NCBI RefSeq assembly: GCF_012927205.1
Contig: NZ_JABBGC010000001.1
Location: 372,001 to 436,000, forward strand
From: Chitinophaga fulva
Lineage (GTDB): Bacteria; Bacteroidota; Bacteroidia; Chitinophagales; Chitinophagaceae
Length of the DNA stretch: 64,000 nucleotides
Reading direction: 5' to 3'
Shown here: piece by piece, positions 8,919 through 17,756 of the stretch
How the letters are laid out: each line of letters opens with the position of its first letter
How positions within the stretch are numbered: position 1 is the first letter of the stretch
Position numbers and translations under genes: made by a program
Notes under the pieces: model-generated
Told to the model about the DNA's origin: nothing
The model's input: only the letters and a program-made list of their open reading frames with translations
Databases searched by the model: none

Positions 8919-10059
8919 AATTCACCTGCCGGCCTTTCCACTGATAACTGCCAAACTTGCCCAACCAACCGGCGAGAACAATATAAGGAATATGAAATAT
9001 TTGTCCCGGTATAAACCATACCAGTAAAGCTGTCTTGTGGAAAAATCCTGCTACCGGCACCAGGAAATACAGTTCGAGCGTCACCTTGAACAGCATCAGG
9101 ATAAGGAAAGCAGGCCACCAATGCGGTATGAACAAGGCGATGGCGCCCATGGCCAGCAAGGCCACGTTGAAGAAATATACCAGCAACAGCATCCAGGTAA
9201 GGCGCCGGTCCTCGTATTTGTCGGCCTTGGACGACCAGCGGATACGCTGGTTCATAAATCCGCGCAGTGTTTCCACCGGCAACGTACGAACGATCACATC
9301 ATCATTTTTCAGGTACATCACCCCATTGGGGTAAGCGTTGTAGATTTTGTACATCAACAACATATCATCGCCGGAGGCGATATTATCAATCCCGGTAAAA
9401 CCTCCAACAGCCTGAAAAGCGCTCTTCTCGTAAGCCAGGTTGGCGCCATTGCACATGGTACCGGACTTCAGCCGGGCTACCGCCCCTGTAATGCCCTGCA
9501 TCGTCATGAAATCGAGCGATTGCAGTTTCATGAAGAAATTACGCTCCCTGAAAAAGCTCACCGGCGCCGCAATAAACTTAGGCCGGTATGTTTCATAGAA
9601 ACGGACAATGGTTTCTATCCACTTAGGCCCCATCACACAATCCGCATCGGTTGTAACAATAAGATTGCCTTTAGCCCTGGCGATCGCCATGGCAATCGCT
9701 TTTTTCTTATAGGCATTCAGGCGTTCGTTTTTGGTGAGCATGTCTTCCATTTTCAGCAGGCGGACGTTGGTCGCCGGAAAACGGGTAACAATGCCCGCAG
9801 TATCATCTGTGGAAAAATCATCTACAACAATCACTTCCAGCAGGTCCGCCGGGTAAGTTTGTTGTTGCAGTGCCTTTAACAGCACGGGCAGATTTTCCGC
9901 CTCGTCCCGTGCAGGAATAATAACCGTTACGCTGGTAGTGCCTTCTATTGGCTGCGCCGGCATAAATTCCGGCAGCTTCCTCCAGCCGCGGCTATACCAC
10001 AGCATCAACAATCCATATCCAAGGGCCAGTAAGGCTACAACGATCAAGAAAAAATACAT
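8917..10059 (-). CDS. Membrane-bound family 2 glycosyltransferase
   Basis: 380 residues: an N-terminal membrane segment (3-20), then a GT-A domain with VTVIIPARDEAENL, VVDDFSTDDT, TTDADC as the DXD-like motif, and QRIRW near 270. Two or three C-terminal membrane helices follow (LLVYFFNVALLAMGAIALF onward). This layout is that of processive or lipid-glycosylating GT2 enzymes acting at the inner membrane. The ATG at 10059 directly follows the TGA of the upstream hydrolase gene (TGAATG), so they are translationally coupled. Confidence 0.88.
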   Translation of the reverse strand: MYFFLIVVALLALGYGLLMLWYSRGWRKLPEFMPAQPIEGTTSVTVIIPARDEAENLPVLLKALQQQTYPADLLEVIVVDDFSTDDTAGIVTRFPATNVRLLKMEDMLTKNERLNAYKKKAIAMAIARAKGNLIVTTDADCVMGPKWIETIVRFYETYRPKFIAAPVSFFRERNFFMKLQSLDFMTMQGITGAVARLKSGTMCNGANLAYEKSAFQAVGGFTGIDNIASGDDMLLMYKIYNAYPNGVMYLKNDDVIVRTLPVETLRGFMNQRIRWSSKADKYEDRRLTWMLLLVYFFNVALLAMGAIALFIPHWWPAFLILMLFKVTLELYFLVPVAGFFHKTALLVWFIPGQIFHIPYIVLAGWLGKFGSYQWKGRQVN

Positions 10060-10860
10060 TCAGCTCAGGTTTGTTTTAATAACGGAGGCCAGCTCCTTCG
10101 AAATCAGCTGGTGTCCTTTATCAAGGACCAGCATTTTACAGGGAAATGAACCATCCATAAAGCGGGTGCCCAGAACAGGCGGTATTACCCGGTCATATTT
10201 TCCAAATATCAGGAGTGTAAAAATGTGACGGGCTCCCAATAGTTGTTTACACTTCTTTTTATCCGGCATCATCCGGCGCATCAGTGTCCAGATATTGTAC
10301 ACCTGCTCCCTTCTGACCTGTTGGTTCATCCGGTGTAACGCAAATTTATATACGCTCTGGTTCAGCAATCCCAGTTTACGCCATAGTTCCAGCAGGGTAA
10401 AGAACAGCCGGGGATTGTCTGTATTGTATTTAAAAATACGGTTCCCGATGCTGGTTTGTGTTACAAACATATGCCAGGGGTTGTTCCGGAGGCCATCTGC
10501 CGCCAGCATGATAAGGTTGTCTATGCTGTCCGCCATGGTTTCCACCAGGCAAAGGGCCAGCCGGCCTCCCATGCTGTACCCCAGCAGGGAAAAGCGGTCC
10601 TTGTCATGTTGCTGCAATACCATTTCCACTATGGCCTTCAGATCTGACTTTTCAAAGGGGCGATCTTCCAGCCAGATGGTTTCTCCATGCAGCGGCATGT
10701 CGAGCGCCACAAGGGTAAACTGATCCCCCATACCTTCCGCCAGCAGCGTAAAGTGGGCCGCGCTTTCACCGAATCCGTGCAGGCAGATCAGCAACTGCGG
10801 ACCTGTGCCGCTACTGATTCCATGGAACCGGCTTTTAGCATATGGCAGATAAAAATCCAT
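10060..10860 (-). CDS. Alpha/beta hydrolase
   Basis: 266 residues from the ATG at 10860 (MDFYLPYAKSRFHG). The frame also opens at an ATG at 10896, which lies inside the arm of a hairpin repeat, so the inner start is preferred. The oxyanion segment is LHGFGE (28-33), the nucleophile elbow GYSMGG (Ser96), the acid is Asp in GKYDRVIPP and the base is His in LDKGHQLIS. It is coupled to the downstream GT2 gene with no spacer. Substrate unknown; perhaps an ester of the glycan or lipid handled by its partner, which is inference. Confidence 0.85.
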   Translation of the reverse strand: MDFYLPYAKSRFHGISSGTGPQLLICLHGFGESAAHFTLLAEGMGDQFTLVALDMPLHGETIWLEDRPFEKSDLKAIVEMVLQQHDKDRFSLLGYSMGGRLALCLVETMADSIDNLIMLAADGLRNNPWHMFVTQTSIGNRIFKYNTDNPRLFFTLLELWRKLGLLNQSVYKFALHRMNQQVRREQVYNIWTLMRRMMPDKKKCKQLLGARHIFTLLIFGKYDRVIPPVLGTRFMDGSFPCKMLVLDKGHQLISKELASVIKTNLS

Positions 10861-10894
10861 AAGGGGGAACAATGATAGGGAAAAAACTGCAGCC

Positions 10895-10986
10895 ATTTAG
10901 GGATTTACGAATTTTTTGATTTTTTGATTTGAATACAGTCTGACTTCCTTCAAATCAAAAATTCGTACATCAAAAACTCCCTAAAT
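10895..10986. repeat. Octad hairpin R3 (ATTTAGGG subtype)
   Basis: The left arm 10895-10934 has five units: ATTTAGGG, ATTTACGA, then two ATTTTTTG and ATTTGAAT. The right arm 10949-10986 is its reverse complement with one internal slip. The loop is about 15 nt. It lies between divergent genes, and the left end supplies an ATG (10896) in frame with the hydrolase. It shares unit sequences with R4 on the other side of the acyl-CoA dehydrogenase gene. Confidence 0.8.
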
Positions 10987-11155
10987 GGTAAACTGTTTCG
11001 GTTTTGTTAAAAATTTCCCTCCGAAACGATTGTCCCGCGGGCAAATGGCCGGCCAACCGGCGCCGGGAAGCAGTGGATAAATCAGGGAGGCTGCCGGTAT
11101 GGTTATATTTCAGGTTAATTCGGTAAATTACGGAAGTACCAAAAAATCAGAAAAC

Positions 11156-12949
11156 ATGGACGCAACAGTTGACAATAAGCAAGCGCTGAAAGGCGCAGAG
11201 TTCCTGATCAAGGAAAGTGTACCAGAGGATGTGTTTACTCCCGAAGATTTTTCGGAAGAGCAGTTGATGATTAAAGACATGGCCGATCAGTTCATCAGCA
11301 AGGAGATAACGCCGATCGTTGACCGGATTGATAAGCTGGAAGAAGGCCTGATGCCTTCCCTGCTGGAGAAAGCAGGTGAGCAGGGCCTGCTGGGTGCATC
11401 CTTCCCTGAAGAATACGGTGGGCTGGGCAAAGATTTTGTAACGGCCACCATCATCAACGAAGGACTGGGCGCCGGTCACTCGTTTTCTGTAGCCATGGCC
11501 GCCCATACAGGCATTGGCTCACTCCCTATCCTTTATTTTGGTACAGAAGCCCAGAAACAAAAATATATTCCCAAACTGGCCACCGGCGAAATGAAAGGCG
11601 CTTATGCCCTCACCGAGCCTGATTCCGGCTCCGACGCGCTCGGCGCCAGAACTACGGCCAAACTCACCGAAGACGGCCAACATTATGTGCTCAATGGCCA
11701 GAAGAGCTGGATCACCAACTCCGGCTTTGCGGACGTATTTACCGTATTTGCGAAAATTGACGGTGATAAATTCACTGCCTTCATTGTGGAAAAAGGTACG
11801 CCCGGCTTCACACTGGGAGCGGAAGAACATAAAATGGGCATCAAAGGGTCCTCCACCCGCCAGATCTATTTCCAGGATGCTAAAATACCCGTGGAAAACG
11901 TACTGGGCGTGATCGGCAAAGGACACCTGATCGCTTTCAATATCCTTAACATCGGCAGGCTGAAACTGTGTGCCGCCGCCCTGGGCGCCGCCAAGAAGTG
12001 TATCACCACTACCGTGCAGTATGCCAATACCCGTCACCAGTTCAAACAACCGATCGCCAATTTCGGCGCCATCAAACATAAGCTGGCGGAAATGGCCATC
12101 CGTACCTGGACCGCTGAGTCAGCCCTGTTCCGCACAGCACAGCTGATCGATGAGAAAGAAAAAGAACTGCTCACATCCGGCAAACCGTTCAACGAAGCCC
12201 TGCTGGGCGCCGCTGAGGAATATGCCGTGGAATGCGCTATTCTGAAGGTAAATGGTTCCGAAGTACTGGACTATGTAGTGGATGAAGGTGTTCAGATTCA
12301 CGGAGGCAACGGCTTCAGCGATGAGTACATCATCTCCAAAGCGTACCGCGACTCCCGTATCAACCGCATCTTTGAAGGCACCAATGAAATCAACCGCCTC
12401 CTGACGCTCGACATGACCCTGAAACGTGCCATGAAAGGAAAGCTGGACCTCATGAACCCGGCCATGAACGTCATGAAGGAACTGATGAGCATCCCCGACT
12501 TCGGCAGCGATGATGAAAGTGCATTCAGCAAGGAAAGAAAACTCCTCACCAATTTCAAGAAAGCCATCCTCATGACTGCCGGCGCCGCCGCACAGAAACT
12601 CATGATGAAGCTGGAAACTGAACAGGAAGTACTGATGAACATTGCAGACATGGCCATCGAAACCTTTGTGGCAGAAAGCGCCCTGCTGCGCCTGATGAAG
12701 CTGGTACAACACAAAGGCGAAGCTGCCGCTGCACTGCAAACAGACATCGTTCGCACCTACCTCTACGATGCAGCAGACCGCATCAACAAATCCGGCAAAG
12801 ACGCCATCAACGCATTCGCTGAAGGCGACGAACAACGGATGATGCTGCTGGGCCTCAAACGCTTCACCAAAGCAGAACCTTTCAATGCAAAAGAAGCCCG
12901 CAGAAAAATAGCGGACCAACTCATTGCAGAAAACAAATACATCTTTTAA
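11156..12949 (+). CDS. Acyl-CoA dehydrogenase family protein
   Basis: 597 residues from the ATG at 11156 (MDATVDNKQALKGAEFLIKE); an upstream ATG at 11099 in the same frame is less like the family start. The FAD domain shows YALTEPDSGSDA, SWITNSGFAD and GIKGSSTRQIYF; the C-terminal catalytic region shows VQIHGGNGF and the NRIFEGTNEINR motif. It has about 150 extra C-terminal residues, as in the long acyl-CoA dehydrogenases of Bacteroidota. It performs the first oxidation step of fatty acid beta-oxidation, passing electrons to ETF. It stands alone, bracketed by two related hairpin repeats. Confidence 0.93.
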   Translation: MDATVDNKQALKGAEFLIKESVPEDVFTPEDFSEEQLMIKDMADQFISKEITPIVDRIDKLEEGLMPSLLEKAGEQGLLGASFPEEYGGLGKDFVTATIINEGLGAGHSFSVAMAAHTGIGSLPILYFGTEAQKQKYIPKLATGEMKGAYALTEPDSGSDALGARTTAKLTEDGQHYVLNGQKSWITNSGFADVFTVFAKIDGDKFTAFIVEKGTPGFTLGAEEHKMGIKGSSTRQIYFQDAKIPVENVLGVIGKGHLIAFNILNIGRLKLCAAALGAAKKCITTTVQYANTRHQFKQPIANFGAIKHKLAEMAIRTWTAESALFRTAQLIDEKEKELLTSGKPFNEALLGAAEEYAVECAILKVNGSEVLDYVVDEGVQIHGGNGFSDEYIISKAYRDSRINRIFEGTNEINRLLTLDMTLKRAMKGKLDLMNPAMNVMKELMSIPDFGSDDESAFSKERKLLTNFKKAILMTAGAAAQKLMMKLETEQEVLMNIADMAIETFVAESALLRLMKLVQHKGEAAAALQTDIVRTYLYDAADRINKSGKDAINAFAEGDEQRMMLLGLKRFTKAEPFNAKEARRKIADQLIAENKYIF

Positions 12950-12950
12950 A

Positions 12951-13046
12951 ATTTAGGGATTTTTTGATTTTCGGATTTTTTGATTTCGGGGATCTTCTCT
13001 AAGCGAATTAAAATCGCGAAATCAAAAAATCCGAAAATCCCTAAAT
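12951..13046. repeat. Octad hairpin R4 (ATTTAGGG subtype)
   Basis: The left arm 12951-12990 is five exact units: ATTTAGGG, ATTTTTTG, ATTTTCGG, ATTTTTTG and ATTTCGGG. The right arm 13017-13046 matches it perfectly over 30 nt but lacks exactly one 8-nt unit, a direct sign of unit loss or gain. It begins one base after the stop codon of the acyl-CoA dehydrogenase gene, with a loop of about 26 nt. Confidence 0.85.
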
Positions 13047-13059
13047 GATTAAATATCAA

Positions 13060-13090
13060 TTGCTTTATCCTATTTCCCTCTTATCTTTAC
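13060..13090 (+). promoter_or_regulatory. Candidate promoter for the amidase gene
   Basis: TTGC at 13060-13063 and TATCTTTAC at 13082-13090 are separated by about 19 bases, close to the Bacteroidota TTTG / TAnnTTTG consensus with one deviation. The predicted start of transcription is about 10 bases before the ATG at 13107. Confidence 0.45.
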
Positions 13091-13106
13091 ATGATTACGC
13101 AGGGAT

Positions 13107-14849
13107 ATGAAGCACGTATCGAGATTATTACTCCAGACATTAATAGCCATTGTAGTTCCCCTGTGGGCCAGTAGCCAGGCATTTATCCGGCTCAGCCAAC
13201 CTTCCCGGGAACAAAATAATGTGAGCACCGCCCGGCAATTTATCGCCGGCAGGACCTGCACAGGTTGTAAGGTCACCATCAACAATGAAAAGGTATACGT
13301 GTACAGCACCGGCACCTTTGCTGTAAAAAAAGAACTCACAGAAGGAAGAAACGCTTTCACCATCGTTGCTGAAGACGATAACGGTAAAACCTACACGAAA
13401 AATATTACCTGGTATTATGCACCGGTACCACCACCCCGCGTGACCAGCTCCTTTCGCATAGACTTTATGGAGATCTCTCCCAAAGGCAACCTGGAAATGT
13501 CTGTGGGGGATACGCTGCACATAAAAATGAAAGGATATCCCGGCGCCAGGGCCACGTGGTTCAATAATGTGCCACTGCGTGAATTACCCGCCTCCCAAAC
13601 CGGTGGCGTCGCCGGTTATTACACGGGCATGTACGTTCTCCAGCCTTCCGATTCGCTGCTGAATGGGAAAATACAGGTCCGCCTGCACAACGGCAGCGAA
13701 ACCGCCATCCTAAACAGCACCTACCGCTACAGTATGATGCCGCACGGTATCCCACTGATGGGGCGCACTATCGACAACATGACTTACCTCACTTCCGTCG
13801 CGGAAGGAGACCGTCTCGGACCAGACAAAATAGGTTACCTCGATAAAGATGTGCTGCTGCATATCACCGGCCGGCAGGGCGATTACTTCAAAGTACGCCT
13901 CTCCTCCCACAGGACCGCCTTTATTCCCGAGCCACTGGTAGATACTGAGATACCGCAGGAATCCCCTGCCGTGAGCATCGTATCAGATGCTAAAGTATGG
14001 GGCGATGAAAAAGCCGATTACGTATCGGTGGAACTGTCGGATAAATTACCCTACACTTCCACACAGATGATATCTCCCGGTAAAATCATTGTAGATATAC
14101 ACGGCGCTTACGCGGAACAGGGCATCAGCTCTATATTACAGGGAACACGGGAAATTACCGGCGTGCAGTGGCAGCAACCGGCGCACGACGTGTTCCGGAT
14201 GGCCATCTCCCTGAAACATGCACCATGGGGCTACCAGATTTATTATGAAGGCAACCGTATAACGGTGAAGGTTAAACGTGTTCCGGAAAACCTCTCCCTG
14301 CGCGGCCTGGTCATCGGCGTAGACGCAGGCCATGGCGGCGGTAATATGGGTTCTGTAGGCCTTACCGGCGTTTACGAAAAAACGCTGACACTTAACCTGG
14401 CACTGCAACTGAAGAACGCACTGGAAAGAGAAGGTGCCAGCGTGATCATGACCCGCACTACCGAAAAGTTCGTGGCCAATGAAGACCGCCTCTCCCTCTT
14501 CCGCCGCGCCAATCCGGACCTCCTGTTGAGCATACACCTCAACTCTTCCGGTAACCCGGTGGATGTTTCCGGCACCGCTACCTATTATAAGCATCCTTTC
14601 TGCGAACCGCTGAATGCGGCTATTCACCGCCGACTACTGGAAACAGGCCTGAATGATTTCAAAAATAACGGCGACTTCAATTTCATCCTGAACAACCCCA
14701 CCGAGTTTCCGGATGCACTCATAGAAACACTGTTTATCAGCAACCCCGGCGACGAGGAAGAGATACTGAACCCTCAATTCCAGCAGGAACTGATCAATAA
14801 AATTATACTGGGCCTGAAAGATTATCTGAAAGGTTTAGAAGGCAGATAA
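13107..14849 (+). CDS. N-acetylmuramoyl-L-alanine amidase
   Basis: 580 residues. A signal peptide (residues 1-24, ending WASSQA) sends it to the periplasm. Residues 25-390 hold beta-rich regions, including an SH3-like stretch (LHITGRQGDYFKVRLSSHR) and an AMIN-like region. The Amidase_3 domain covers about 400-575: zinc ligands His409 (DAGHGG), Glu424 (YEKTLTLN) and His477 (SIHLNSS), with catalytic Glu540 (IETLFISNPGD). It cleaves the amide bond between MurNAc and the stem peptide, usually in daughter-cell separation. The N-terminal part is longer than in typical AmiC proteins. Confidence 0.93.
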   Translation: MKHVSRLLLQTLIAIVVPLWASSQAFIRLSQPSREQNNVSTARQFIAGRTCTGCKVTINNEKVYVYSTGTFAVKKELTEGRNAFTIVAEDDNGKTYTKNITWYYAPVPPPRVTSSFRIDFMEISPKGNLEMSVGDTLHIKMKGYPGARATWFNNVPLRELPASQTGGVAGYYTGMYVLQPSDSLLNGKIQVRLHNGSETAILNSTYRYSMMPHGIPLMGRTIDNMTYLTSVAEGDRLGPDKIGYLDKDVLLHITGRQGDYFKVRLSSHRTAFIPEPLVDTEIPQESPAVSIVSDAKVWGDEKADYVSVELSDKLPYTSTQMISPGKIIVDIHGAYAEQGISSILQGTREITGVQWQQPAHDVFRMAISLKHAPWGYQIYYEGNRITVKVKRVPENLSLRGLVIGVDAGHGGGNMGSVGLTGVYEKTLTLNLALQLKNALEREGASVIMTRTTEKFVANEDRLSLFRRANPDLLLSIHLNSSGNPVDVSGTATYYKHPFCEPLNAAIHRRLLETGLNDFKNNGDFNFILNNPTEFPDALIETLFISNPGDEEEILNPQFQQELINKIILGLKDYLKGLEGR

Positions 14850-14864
14850 CTGCCCACCATATTC

Positions 14865-14904
14865 AAAGCAAAAGGGCTGATCGATTGATCAGCCCTTTTG
14901 CTTT
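14865..14904. terminator. Bidirectional terminator between amidase and M28 peptidase genes
   Basis: A perfect 18-bp stem (AAAGCAAAAGGGCTGATC and complement) with a 4-nt loop. Runs of A and T at both ends let it serve the two convergent genes. The last bases overlap the stop codon of the minus-strand peptidase gene. Confidence 0.9.
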
Positions 14905-17117
14905 TAGTTGTTGCTTAGTGCCTGTAGATATTTAGCGAGCCTGTTGATAGCTGCTGCAGCAGCATCTATCTGCTCTCCGGCTTCCTTCCACCGGCGTTGT
15001 TCCAATGCTTCTCTTACACCCGGAATGGTTTTCACACCATAACCGGTATAGAACCCGGGCGCATAGAGCGTATGCTTGTACCATGGGCGGGAAGGCAACC
15101 CTTTATCGCTGAGGAGCTGTTGCTCCGCCTGATAAAGTTGTTTGTTGAGTTGCGGTTTGCCCGTTGCCAGTTTACCGGAAAAGCCCTGCGTCACAGTATC
15201 CAATCCAGCGAGCGCATTTTGCAGCGGGCTGAAATCGATGTAAGGCACCGCCGCGCGGGGAGCAGGCGGAGACAGGTGTTTGGCCGTATCAGCTGCCAGC
15301 TGGTATTTATTTTCCCGTATCAACTGGTTCTCCAGTGCGGTAGTCTCACGCAGGTCGGAGGCCAGTTCAGTGAGCTCATTCACGTATCCATTCACAGTTT
15401 CATATAGTTTGCGGAAATCAAAGGGCAATGTAACGGCATTGGCTATACGCAAAGCAGTATGTCCTGCTGTCTGTGACAACGCTACGCCATAGCTGAAAGT
15501 AGGGTCCTTGAACCGTACGTAGTTATCATAGGAATCGTAGATGGAATGGTATTCGCCACCCGCATCTTCCCCACCGAAACCAAGGTCCAGCGAAGGAACA
15601 CCGAGGTGCTGCAGGAAAGAAGAATAGTCGGAACCCGAGCCCATGGCGCTGATAGCAATTCCCTGGCGGGACAGCTTTTCCTTCTTTTGTTTGACGGTGG
15701 CAGCCCTTAGCACATCAGCAGCCTGGCGGCGGGCGAGTATGCTGACTTTAGTCTGTGGGTCGATAATATCACGGCCTACCTGGTTGACGAGGGTCTCCAG
15801 TGCGTGAGATCCGCTGGCATTGAGGAATCCGCGACCATTGCTGTCAGAGTTGATGTATACCACTGCTTTCTCCTGTAGTTCAGCGGCATGATCTTCCACC
15901 CATTCAGTGGAGCCGATGAGCCCTGGCTCTTCCCCGTCCCAGGCGCAATACACCAGGGTGCGGCGGGGTTTGAAGCCTTCTTTGCTCAGTTCACCGATGG
16001 CTTTGGCTTCTTCGAGCAAGGCAGCCATACCGCTGATAGGGTCTGCCGCACCATTTACCCAGGCATCGTGGTGGTTGCCACGTACCACCCATTGGTCCGG
16101 CTCTTCAGCGCCTTTCAATTTAGCGATCACGTTATGGCAGGGACGTATCTGCCAGTCGAATGCCAGTTTGAGGTGTACTTTGGTTTTTCCGGGCCCGATG
16201 TGATAGGTGAAAGGCAGCGCGCCACGCCATGCGTCCGGTGCTACAGGACCGTCGAGTGCTTTGAGCAATGGTGCCGCGTCATGGTAACTGATAGGCAGCA
16301 CCGGTATTTTTAAGAGGTTAGGCGCCTGAAGGCGGTCCAGCCTTTTAGCGTTGGCAGTGGAGCCTACATTGGGCGTGAGCGGGTCTCCGGGATAGATCAC
16401 CATATCCATGATAGAGCCGCGTTGTACGCCATATTCATTTTTAAAAGCTCCCTGTGGATAAACATCGCCTGCAAAGTAGCCGTCATCTTTAGGGTCGGAG
16501 TAGATAATACAGCCGATAGCGCCGTGTTCCTGTGCTACTTTGGGTTTGGTGCCACGCCAGGAGCGGCCGTATTTGGCGATAACAATTTTACCACGTACAT
16601 CTACGCCAGCGCGTTCCAGGTATTCATAATCTTCCGGGAGGCCATAGTTCACAAAAACCAGTGGGGCTGTTACGTCCCCATCGGCGCTCCAGCAGTTATA
16701 GGTCGGCAGCTGGCCTTCCTGGCCGGAGGTACCATCTTCTTTGAGTGCAGGCTCTTTTAATACGGCTTTATAGCTGGTAGGGCCGGTCATTTCCAGCAGG
16801 CGTTCTTTGGGAGTAGGGAACAATACCTGGTAGGTAACGATTTCAGCATCCCAGCCATAACTTTTAAAGCGTTGCAGGATATCTTCCGCCACCGCTTTTC
16901 CTCTGGCCGAACCGATATGGTGTGGCTGTGAAGAGAGAGACTTGATGGCTTCCCCAATATGGCTGCTGCTGAGATGTTGGTCAAAACGGGCTTCCAGTTG
17001 TTGCTGGCGGACAGCTTCGCTGTCGGTATACCCCAGCATTTTTTTATCCTGCGCCAGTAGGGTCCCGCTGGTGCATACGCATATGGCCAGCAGGCGGTAA
17101 AAAAGCGTTTTTTTCAT
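14904..17117 (-). CDS. M28 family exopeptidase with PA and dimerisation domains (glutamate carboxypeptidase II-like)
   Basis: 737 residues from the ATG at 17117 (MKKTLFYRLLAICVC); the frame opens at TTG ten codons earlier. A signal peptide ends near LLAQ. The PA domain lies around 120-290 (APLVFVNYGLPEDY, VRGKIVIAKYG). The metallopeptidase core has GNHHDAW (about 346), GAADPISG (about 356), WDGEEPGLIGS (about 394), INSDSNG (about 424) and GGEYHSIYD (about 522), all five zinc-ligand positions. A helical TFR-type dimerisation domain ends the protein. It is a secreted or periplasmic aminopeptidase/carboxypeptidase; the substrate is not predictable. Confidence 0.93.
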   Translation of the reverse strand: MKKTLFYRLLAICVCTSGTLLAQDKKMLGYTDSEAVRQQQLEARFDQHLSSSHIGEAIKSLSSQPHHIGSARGKAVAEDILQRFKSYGWDAEIVTYQVLFPTPKERLLEMTGPTSYKAVLKEPALKEDGTSGQEGQLPTYNCWSADGDVTAPLVFVNYGLPEDYEYLERAGVDVRGKIVIAKYGRSWRGTKPKVAQEHGAIGCIIYSDPKDDGYFAGDVYPQGAFKNEYGVQRGSIMDMVIYPGDPLTPNVGSTANAKRLDRLQAPNLLKIPVLPISYHDAAPLLKALDGPVAPDAWRGALPFTYHIGPGKTKVHLKLAFDWQIRPCHNVIAKLKGAEEPDQWVVRGNHHDAWVNGAADPISGMAALLEEAKAIGELSKEGFKPRRTLVYCAWDGEEPGLIGSTEWVEDHAAELQEKAVVYINSDSNGRGFLNASGSHALETLVNQVGRDIIDPQTKVSILARRQAADVLRAATVKQKKEKLSRQGIAISAMGSGSDYSSFLQHLGVPSLDLGFGGEDAGGEYHSIYDSYDNYVRFKDPTFSYGVALSQTAGHTALRIANAVTLPFDFRKLYETVNGYVNELTELASDLRETTALENQLIRENKYQLAADTAKHLSPPAPRAAVPYIDFSPLQNALAGLDTVTQGFSGKLATGKPQLNKQLYQAEQQLLSDKGLPSRPWYKHTLYAPGFYTGYGVKTIPGVREALEQRRWKEAGEQIDAAAAAINRLAKYLQALSNN

Positions 17118-17292
17118 AATCGGAGGTTCAGATCTGTTGGTTGACAAAAAGAAGTTGGTATATCAGACAATATACAAATAGTCCACCACATCGATGGCCC
17201 TTTTTGATGAAGAAATTATCAACATAACTTTTTGTTATTGTCCATAATCACAGGTTATAGGGCAAACAGTCCACTTAATCAGTAGATTAGTC

Positions 17293-17300
17293 TATATTTG
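17293..17300 (+). promoter_or_regulatory. Candidate -7 element upstream of the AhpD-like gene
   Basis: TATATTTG fits the Bacteroidota TAnnTTTG -7 consensus. No clear TTTG lies about 20 bases upstream. It would give a leader of about 55 bases to the ATG at 17364. Confidence 0.35.
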
Positions 17301-17363
17301 TAAACACTTTCATAGCTTTATCCCTGTGAAACCATCCGTTAAACTTTTATAAAGAGGATTTAT

Positions 17364-17708
17364 ATGTCAAATACGATTCAGGAGTTCAACGACTACCGCG
17401 GTAAGATGAACGAAGTGATTCTGGGAAAGCAGAACAAAGTGATTAACAGGCTGTTCAACCTCGATACCAACACTTATGCCGAGGGAGCATTGAGCACGAA
17501 AACGAAGGAAATGCTGGGCTTGGTAGCCTCGATGGTGCTTCGTTGCGACGACTGCATCAAATACCATCTGGGCAAATGCCATGAACAGGGCATCAATACG
17601 GAAGAGATGTATGAGATCTTTGCGGTAGCCAACATCGTGGGCGGGACCATTGTTATTCCGCATACCCGCCGGGCAGCTGAATATTGGGAAGAGCTGAATA
17701 ATCAGTAA
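17364..17708 (+). CDS. Carboxymuconolactone decarboxylase / AhpD-like protein
   Basis: 114 residues with the AhpD-type redox motif RCDDCIKYHLGKC (a CxxC followed by His). The fold is all-helical, with LSTKTKEMLGLVASMVL before it and HTRRAAEYWEELN at the end. Members with CxxC-H have peroxidase-linked thiol-disulfide activity. It is probably cytosolic. It lies 48 bases upstream of the ferredoxin oxidoreductase beta subunit gene and is likely co-transcribed, which hints at an oxygen-protection role for that enzyme; this is inference. Confidence 0.88.
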   Translation: MSNTIQEFNDYRGKMNEVILGKQNKVINRLFNLDTNTYAEGALSTKTKEMLGLVASMVLRCDDCIKYHLGKCHEQGINTEEMYEIFAVANIVGGTIVIPHTRRAAEYWEELNNQ

Positions 17709-17756
17709 CTTTACAGGATACATATATACATACTCATATATACTTAACTCATACAA

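Noticed and set aside
10860..10896. Upstream ATG of the alpha/beta hydrolase at 10896
   Set aside because: It is part of the octad repeat arm and adds 12 residues without family similarity; the inner ATG fits better.
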